DNA from: JBBDWJ01 sp040902925
GTDB lineage: Bacteria; Acidobacteriota; Terriglobia; Bryobacterales; UBA6623
Length of the DNA stretch: 25,966 nt
Assembly: GCA_040902925.1 (NCBI GenBank)
Contig: JBBDWJ010000185.1
Span: forward strand, 1 to 25,966
Direction of reading: 5' to 3'
A program made the position numbers and the translations under genes. The notes under the pieces are model-generated. The model was not told where the DNA came from and searched no databases. It worked only from the letters and a program-made list of their open reading frames with translations. This document shows, in pieces, positions 21,005-25,966 of this stretch (position 1 is its first letter; every line of letters starts with the position of its first letter).

Positions 21005-24000
21005 GGCGCTCCTAGCTCGCGCAGCGCGTTGCGGGCAACCGCGCTGTCGGGTTTTTCGGCCTGCAGACGTTGCAGAATATCGCGGGCGCGGTCGCGGTCG
21101 CCGCTTTGCACGTAAATGCGCGCCAGATTCAAGTAAAGCATCTCGGCTTGCGGGGCGACGCCGATTCCATAGCGCAACGCCGCGATGGCGTCCTGGAGTT
21201 GATTCTCCTTGATATAGAGTACCGCCAGGTTGTTGATGGCGGAAACGTGCGCGCGGTCGGCTGCGATGGCTTGCTGCAGGAGCTTCTTCGCCTCCGCGGG
21301 ACGGTCCTGCCGGATGAGCAGCAGCCCGAGCTGGTTGGCGGCCTCAGCATCGTTGGGGTTGATTTCGAGCGCGCGCCGGAAATGTTTTTCAGCTTCGGCG
21401 AGGCGTTGGAGCTGCGCGTAAGCCTGCCCGGCATTGACGAGCGCGAAAGCCAAGTCGGGCTCGAGCGCCAGCGCCCGCTCGAAACTCCCGGCTGCGGCGG
21501 CATAGTTGTTCTCTGCCATTTGCACTCCTCCGATGTTGTTCCATAACTCGGGGGAGTCGGTCTTTAGGGCTCTCGCCTGGTCGAGGTAGCGCCGTGCTTC
21601 CGCGGTGCGGTAAGCTCCCAAATGGATCTGCCCAATGGCGAGCTGTGCTTTGAAGTTCTTGGGATTGCGCGCTATTACTTCTTCCAGATATCCGAGCGCC
21701 TGTTCGGGGTAACCTGCATGGAAGAAGGCGGTCCCGTGGCGAAAATAATTTCGCGAAGGTTGCTGGTGATAGTAACCCGCGAAAGGCAATGCGAGTGCGG
21801 CTCTGTCGACTGCGTTCAACAGTTTGAGGTCTCGTTGCAACTCGTGCTCGGCCGGGATCGCGGGGTAGATCTTGTGGGCTCGGCTTTGCTCGTCGATGAG
21901 CAGAAGCATTGGCACCGTTAGGCCCGTCCGGAAATCGAACAGGTAGCGGCGGAACAGCGCGTACCAGGCGGCGACTTCGGGCGGCGACTGATCGAGACGG
22001 ACGATGCGAAACGGGACGCTTTGGGGGGCCGTAACTGGCTCGGCGGTTAGGCAGACGTATCCGGGGCCGGCGTGTTTTTCGGGCAGCGGAACGGGTTCGA
22101 GCAGCCAGGTGGGTTCGAAGGTCGAGCGGTTGATCGGTTGATCGGTTGATCCGTTGATCCGGCCGTTCGCGGATCGGAGAGCTAGGTTGCTGATGGATTC
22201 GTTGTCGAGCGCTTCCCCCTCTATGATTCCGCTTCCTTCGCGAACCCGGTAGAGATGGCCGCTTGCGACATTGGTTAGTTTTTCGGTTTGACCATTGGGC
22301 CAGCGGATTACGATCGTTTTCGCTTCCTTGGAAGAACCCAGGCCGATGTGCAGCCGCTTGGTGTGTTGCGAGAGATAGCCTGATCCCGCTTGAAGGGCCT
22401 GCGCCGTTTTTCCGTTTTCGTGCTCCGCGATGACCCAGGCGCCGATGGCATCGCGATTCGATTTCGTGCCCTCCAGCGCCAGGACCACGACGTTGTTTTT
22501 AGCGGCGGCGCGGTTTTCGAGTGCGCGGATTTGCGGGCCTAGCCTGCTTTTCAGGATGATGTCGAGCCGGCCGTCGCCGCTAAAGTCCGTGGCGGCGAAC
22601 GCGCGGCTGTCGTCCGCGAAATCGAGGCCAGAGATCCCGGAGAGATCGTAGTACCGCTTGCCGCGCCGCGCGTAGAAGACGTTCGGCTCTCTGCCGTTCC
22701 AGCTATAGTCTTCGCGGATGAGCTGATTGATCGCGTTCCAGCCGTTTTCGTATCCGCTCGCGGCTTGCAGTGCCGGCGGGGACTTGGCGACAACCTGCCG
22801 CCAGAAAAAACTCATCAGGTCCGGCGCGTTGGACTGCGTATTGGTCTCGGGAGAGTTGGTGAGCATGCCGGCGGTGACGTAGATCTCCGGCGTCCCGTCG
22901 CAATCGAAGTCGAGCGCATCGCCTGTCCATGACCAGCGGCCCATCTCAACGTGTTCGGTGCCGCTGGTTTCCTCAAACGTTCCGTCGCCGCGGTTGCGAT
23001 AGAGCGTGTTGCCTTTAGCGTGCCGGCGGTAAGGCTCGTCTAGCTTGTCTCGTGCGACCGGCTGGAAAGACTCGCTCTCGATCAGGCGCTGCCCGGCGGC
23101 CGACCACATGTTGGTGACGTAGAGATCCGGCCGGCCGTCGCCGTCGTAATCGAGCCACGCGGCGCTCATACCGGGGCCGAGGTCTTCGACTCCCGCTTCG
23201 GCGGCCACGTCGCGGAAGGTCCCGCCTTCGTTCTTGTATAGATTGTTGCGTCCGAAGTCGTTGGCCACATAGAGATCGGGCCGGCCGTCGCCATTGTAGT
23301 CGCACCAGGCCGGCGCGAAGCTGTAGCGGTCGTTGTTCTGGTTGAGGCCCGCGGCTTCGGTGACGTCTTCGAAAAATCCTTCCCCGCCCGTCGAGAGCTG
23401 GTTCCGAAAAAGAAAGTTCGGCGGGCCGTTGCGGGCGTCATGATAGGGCGCCGGGTAGCTGTATTGATCTTCGCTTTGAAAATAGATGTAGGTGCAGAGA
23501 TAGAGATCAACGAGCCCGTCGCCATCGTAGTCGGCGGCCGACATGCCGGTGAAGGTTCCCGCGGGCGGGTTTCGAAAGCGAAAAGCATCGGGCTTGTGAT
23601 GAAATACTCCATCGCCATGATTGAGGTAGCACAGCGGACCGCTCGACGTCAGAACAACGAGATCCTGGCTACCGATGTTTCGGAAATCGACGAACAAGGC
23701 GCAGGCTGTGTTGTCGAGCAGTCCGACGCCGGCGCGTTCGGTGATGTCTTCGAACGTTCCGTCGCCGCGGCGTTTGTAAAGTCGGTTAGGAAGGCCGCCG
23801 GGCTGGCAGACGTAGATTTCGTCGCGGCCGTCGTTGTCAATGTCGCCCACTGCGATACCGTTTTGTCCGTAGACGTCGATACCACTGGCGGAGTCGATGC
23901 GCGAACGCCAGTACGGCACGCCGTATCGCATTTGCTCGCGGAAGGATTCCTCAGCGCCGAAGAGCTTCGAGGTCACGTCCGCGAACAGGGGCTCGCTGGA

Positions 24001-24540
24001 ACGCGCGAGGGTTTCTTCCAAGGGCTCGAACTCCGTCAGCTTGCCTTCGCTCCACACCTGAAGCCACAGTCCGACACGGTATTCGAGCGCGCCACCGTTG
24101 CGGCTCGAGATTTCGTAGCGCACGCGTTTGGAGCCGAGCACGAAGAAGCGGGCGTTTTCGACCTGGCCCAGCGAGCTGAGCCAGCGGTCGAGGCTTTCGG
24201 GGAACGAGTCGGCTTGATCGGAATACTCTGCTTCGGAAACATCGTCCGAAACTTTCCGGTAGCGCGCCGGCAACGGAGAGCGGCCTCGAAAGCCCTGCGC
24301 CAGCGGCAGGCTGCGAGTTTCGATCAGGCGATTGAGGACAGCGGTGATCTCAGCGGCTTCTTTTTCGATGGCGAACTCGTCGCTGCCCGGCGCAATGTAA
24401 CGGTAAAGCTCTTCGTAGGGGTTCGACTTCAGAAACTGAACCGGGAAAACATCGGCAACCAGCGGCTGCGGCAACGTTCCCCACAGGCCGGCCGCGGTGG
24501 TCGCCTGCAGAAACCGACGTCGGCTTAGAGACTGAGCCAT
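21001..24540 (-). CDS. Tat-exported FG-GAP/UnbV-redoxin-like-TPR fusion protein
   Basis: This is a 1179-residue protein. The N-terminal SRRRFLQ (6-12) followed by ATTAAGLWGTLPQPLVA is a twin-arginine signal. Residues about 60-220 are not recognised. FG-GAP/VCBS repeats fill about 225-680 (DIDNDGRDEIYVC, DYDGDGLVDLYLC, DYNGDGRPDLYVA, DYDGDGRPDLYVT, DFDCDGTPEIYVT, DFSGDGRLDIILK). The UnbV domain is at about 683-755 (GTKSNRDAIGAWV, AGSGYLSQHTKRLHIGLG, IRWPNGQTE). Residues about 790-920 look like a degraded thioredoxin fold (VPMLLLIDEQSRAHKIYP) with no CxxC. About seven TPRs fill 930-1178. An 8-bp tandem repeat lies in the linker at about 794-804. It overlaps the upstream gene by 16 bases and the downstream gene by 4. 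Folded export through Tat fits a calcium-loaded propeller. Confidence 0.88.
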   Translation of the reverse strand: MAQSLSRRRFLQATTAAGLWGTLPQPLVADVFPVQFLKSNPYEELYRYIAPGSDEFAIEKEAAEITAVLNRLIETRSLPLAQGFRGRSPLPARYRKVSDDVSEAEYSDQADSFPESLDRWLSSLGQVENARFFVLGSKRVRYEISSRNGGALEYRVGLWLQVWSEGKLTEFEPLEETLARSSEPLFADVTSKLFGAEESFREQMRYGVPYWRSRIDSASGIDVYGQNGIAVGDIDNDGRDEIYVCQPGGLPNRLYKRRGDGTFEDITERAGVGLLDNTACALFVDFRNIGSQDLVVLTSSGPLCYLNHGDGVFHHKPDAFRFRNPPAGTFTGMSAADYDGDGLVDLYLCTYIYFQSEDQYSYPAPYHDARNGPPNFLFRNQLSTGGEGFFEDVTEAAGLNQNNDRYSFAPAWCDYNGDGRPDLYVANDFGRNNLYKNEGGTFRDVAAEAGVEDLGPGMSAAWLDYDGDGRPDLYVTNMWSAAGQRLIESESFQPVARDKLDEPYRRHAKGNTLYRNRGDGTFEETSGTEHVEMGRWSWTGDALDFDCDGTPEIYVTAGMLTNSPETNTQSNAPDLMSFFWRQVVAKSPPALQAASGYENGWNAINQLIREDYSWNGREPNVFYARRGKRYYDLSGISGLDFADDSRAFAATDFSGDGRLDIILKSRLGPQIRALENRAAAKNNVVVLALEGTKSNRDAIGAWVIAEHENGKTAQALQAGSGYLSQHTKRLHIGLGSSKEAKTIVIRWPNGQTEKLTNVASGHLYRVREGSGIIEGEALDNESISNLALRSANGRINGSTDQPINRSTFEPTWLLEPVPLPEKHAGPGYVCLTAEPVTAPQSVPFRIVRLDQSPPEVAAWYALFRRYLFDFRTGLTVPMLLLIDEQSRAHKIYPAIPAEHELQRDLKLLNAVDRAALALPFAGYYHQQPSRNYFRHGTAFFHAGYPEQALGYLEEVIARNPKNFKAQLAIGQIHLGAYRTAEARRYLDQARALKTDSPELWNNIGGVQMAENNYAAAAGSFERALALEPDLAFALVNAGQAYAQLQRLAEAEKHFRRALEINPNDAEAANQLGLLLIRQDRPAEAKKLLQQAIAADRAHVSAINNLAVLYIKENQLQDAIAALRYGIGVAPQAEMLYLNLARIYVQSGDRDRARDILQRLQAEKPDSAVARNALRELGAP
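22129..22160. repeat. Four tandem 8-bp repeats inside the fusion gene
   Basis: GTTGATCG, GTTGATCG, GTTGATCC, GTTGATCC lie head to tail at 22129-22160. On the coding strand they encode part of INGSTDQPINRST, a linker after the UnbV domain. Because the unit is not a multiple of three, gain or loss of one copy would shift the frame and remove the redoxin-like and TPR parts. Confidence 0.7.
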
Positions 24541-25799
24541 TGTTTGGCTCCGGCAAAGACTTCAGCCAGCGGGACAGGCTCGCCGGCGTTCAGGAGCGGA
24601 AAATCAGGCGGCGCGATGGCGAACAAAGCGTCCATGCCTTCGCCGACGAACAGGTAGGCGGTGTTGCGGCGATACTCCGCGTATTTCTCGCACTCTTGCC
24701 AGATGTATTGATAAAAGATTTCGAGATCAACGTAAGTGCCGAGCATGTCCGCTTGGGTGGGAATGGGGTTGGCTTCCTCCTGGTCGGCATAAATGAGCAG
24801 GCTGCTGAAGGGTTTTACTTTGGTGCGAATGCCGAACGATGCGCAGAGCAGAGTCGGCCGCGCGCGGCGGAGGACCTGCATGCTCGCCCATTCGACGAAC
24901 GTGTTGTTGATGAGCAGCGTTCCGTTTCCGTTGAGCAGCACCGATTGCAGGAAATCGCCAAGTATCGGGTCGCGGCCCGCCGCGCGCCGCAGCTCGCCCG
25001 GATTCATCCGCTTCAGGCGCTCACCGAGCTGCCGCGGGCCGGGAATCTGCTCGCGCGTCACCATCTTGTCGACTTCTTCCATCAGGGCTTCGCGGACACG
25101 CTTGAGGCGGTCGTAGCTGAAGCCGGTCCAGCCGGAGAACGAAGTGGCCAGGCGATGGATCGGGTCGCCGGCTTCGATCACCCAGTTGTCGTAGTCGTTG
25201 GACGCGTTCTTGCCGAGCAGGTCGAACAGCGTAGGCGCTTTTTGAGACCGCGGCGCTCCAGTAAGTATCAGGGATAGGTAGTCGTTGAGCGCATCTTCGT
25301 CACCGAGCGCGAGTGGAATCTGTGTGCCGCGGTCCCTGAGGCGCGTCCACATGCGGTCGGGCCCTGTCGGCAGCTCGGCGGGCGAAATCACAATCACCAG
25401 CCGCGAGTGGCCCGAGCGAGCGACTTCTTCGTCGAGCAGCGGGTCGAGCTGGGCGAAGATGCCGGTGATCGTGCTTCTCCACTCAGCCAAGTGCGGCGAG
25501 CGCTGCAAGAAGTCGACGTGCTCGAGGGTGAATTCGCCCCGGCTCCAGTTGTTCTCGTTGATGCCCATCTTCGCTTCGATGGCGCGGAGCGGTGCGAACA
25601 ACTGTTCGACCGCCGCGGACTCGGAACGATCGAGCAGGGCGAACAGCCGCTCGAAATAGTTGCGTTCGGCGGGGAACAGGCGCTTCCAGTCTTCGATGCG
25701 GTCGTAGAAGTAAGTGGAAAAGGTGGGAGGAAGGCGCTTGAAGAGGCCTTCCTTCATCAATTGCTTGAGCTCAGGACTGATTTTCGATGTTTCAGCCAT
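24525..25799 (-). CDS. Unrecognised cytoplasmic protein, first gene of the FG-GAP operon
   Basis: This is a 424-residue protein without signal peptide or membrane helix. It begins AETSKISPELKQLMKEGLF and is rich in charged and aromatic residues. Noticeable parts are LRAIEAKMGINENNW, RLVIVISPAELPTGPDRMW, ERLKRMNPGELRRAAGRDP and FYQYIWQECEKYAEYRRNTAYLF, the last two being Cys/Trp/Tyr-rich. I recognise no domain, Walker motif or catalytic signature. The frame extends 19 codons further upstream (to 25856) into the repeat region; the ATG at 25799 is preferred because those extra residues look like read-through of repeat DNA. It is the only cytoplasmic product of the operon and overlaps the Tat-exported gene by 16 bases, so it may act on that protein before export or make a small molecule. 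That is speculation. Confidence 0.75.
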   Translation of the reverse strand: MAETSKISPELKQLMKEGLFKRLPPTFSTYFYDRIEDWKRLFPAERNYFERLFALLDRSESAAVEQLFAPLRAIEAKMGINENNWSRGEFTLEHVDFLQRSPHLAEWRSTITGIFAQLDPLLDEEVARSGHSRLVIVISPAELPTGPDRMWTRLRDRGTQIPLALGDEDALNDYLSLILTGAPRSQKAPTLFDLLGKNASNDYDNWVIEAGDPIHRLATSFSGWTGFSYDRLKRVREALMEEVDKMVTREQIPGPRQLGERLKRMNPGELRRAAGRDPILGDFLQSVLLNGNGTLLINNTFVEWASMQVLRRARPTLLCASFGIRTKVKPFSSLLIYADQEEANPIPTQADMLGTYVDLEIFYQYIWQECEKYAEYRRNTAYLFVGEGMDALFAIAPPDFPLLNAGEPVPLAEVFAGAKQWLSL

Positions 25800-25836
25800 G
25801 AAGACAATGGCGGCGGAACGCGACCGCGATGCGAAA

Positions 25837-25966
25837 GTGCAAAAGGGGACAGTCACCCGAGTGCGTGCGAAAGGGACTGTAACCCGTGCGAAAGGGGACA
25901 GTCACCCGAGTGCGACGCTTCGTGCCAAGCCGCTAATTGTGCCTCGGGTGACTGTCCCCCGGGCGC
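25837..25966. repeat. Cluster of REP-like repeats with an inverted copy
   Basis: The core GGGGACAGTCACCCGAG occurs directly in copies at about 25837-25864 and 25886-25913. A degenerate copy, AAGGGACTGTAACCC, lies at 25869-25885, and an inverted copy CTCGGGTGACTGTCCCC at 25943-25959. Each is bounded by GTGC or a related tetramer. The last direct copy (25894-25910) and the inverted copy form a perfect 17-bp inverted repeat with a 32-base spacer, able to make a large hairpin. The motif AAAGGGGACAGTCACC is, as I recall, common beside REP-associated Y1 transposase genes; none is visible here but one may lie to the right. Confidence 0.75.

Noticed and set aside
23440..24528. A 362-codon open frame on the plus strand opposite the FG-GAP/UnbV/TPR fusion gene
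   Set aside because: It is a mirror of a GC-rich coding strand, lacks domains and contradicts clear FG-GAP, UnbV and TPR signatures in the other strand. Similar long mirrors at 2462-3424 and 13956-14909 were rejected for the same reason.
25837..25966. CRISPR array
   Set aside because: Copies are close together without uniform spacers, one is inverted and one degenerate; this fits REP-like elements and there are no cas genes.

Overview
The window looks like a chromosomal piece of a GC-rich Gram-negative bacterium. The most likely source is an acidobacterium of the Bryobacter/Solibacter type. This rests on gene content: MacB-type ABC and HlyD genes beside an NtrC-type two-component pair, several ASPIC/UnbV (CRTAC1) proteins, many lipoproteins, and frequent GTG/TTG starts. 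No rRNA, tRNA, CRISPR array or complete transposase was seen.

Layout. (1) 1-3328, minus strand: an efflux-type operon of a HlyD/MacA-like adaptor followed by two MacB/LolD-type ATPases. Their permeases are not in the window and may lie beyond position 1. A good sigma-54 type -24/-12 promoter (3480-3496) and a dyad element (3569-3588) lie upstream of the adaptor. (2) About 3600-5470: an AT-richer insert holding a ribbon-helix-helix protein, a DPPY DNA methyltransferase and a convergent PD-(D/E)XK-like nuclease, which I read as a compact restriction-modification cassette. (3) 5575-8448, minus: an NtrY-like histidine kinase and an NtrC-type sigma-54 activator. The activator start overlaps the stop of a surviving C-terminal stub of a MacB/FtsX permease (8441-8628). 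A second copy of the dyad element lies at 8664-8683. The insert therefore appears to sit inside a regulator/transporter locus that has also lost a permease.

(4) 8894-10151, plus: a rhodanese lipoprotein and an HpcH/HpaI aldolase. (5) 10534-15191, plus: an exopolysaccharide run of a Wza-type export protein, a Wzz/GumC-type chain-length protein, a CpsD-like protein that has lost its ATP-binding motifs, and an NAD-dependent sugar epimerase. It is preceded by a 382-base leader with a possible sigma-54 promoter. (6) 15346-17550: a bacilliredoxin, a secreted lytic transglycosylase and a SnoaL/DUF4440-like lipoprotein.

(7) 17586-25799, minus: five genes, four of them overlapping. They encode an unrecognised cytoplasmic 425-residue protein; a Tat-exported 1179-residue protein with FG-GAP repeats, a UnbV domain, a redoxin-like linker and TPRs; a small secreted protein; a secreted TPR protein; and a second FG-GAP/UnbV protein. 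The same two modules, beta-propeller/UnbV and TPR, occur fused in one gene and split over two others in the same operon. This is the best candidate for an undescribed system. The right edge (25837-25966) carries a cluster of REP-like repeats.
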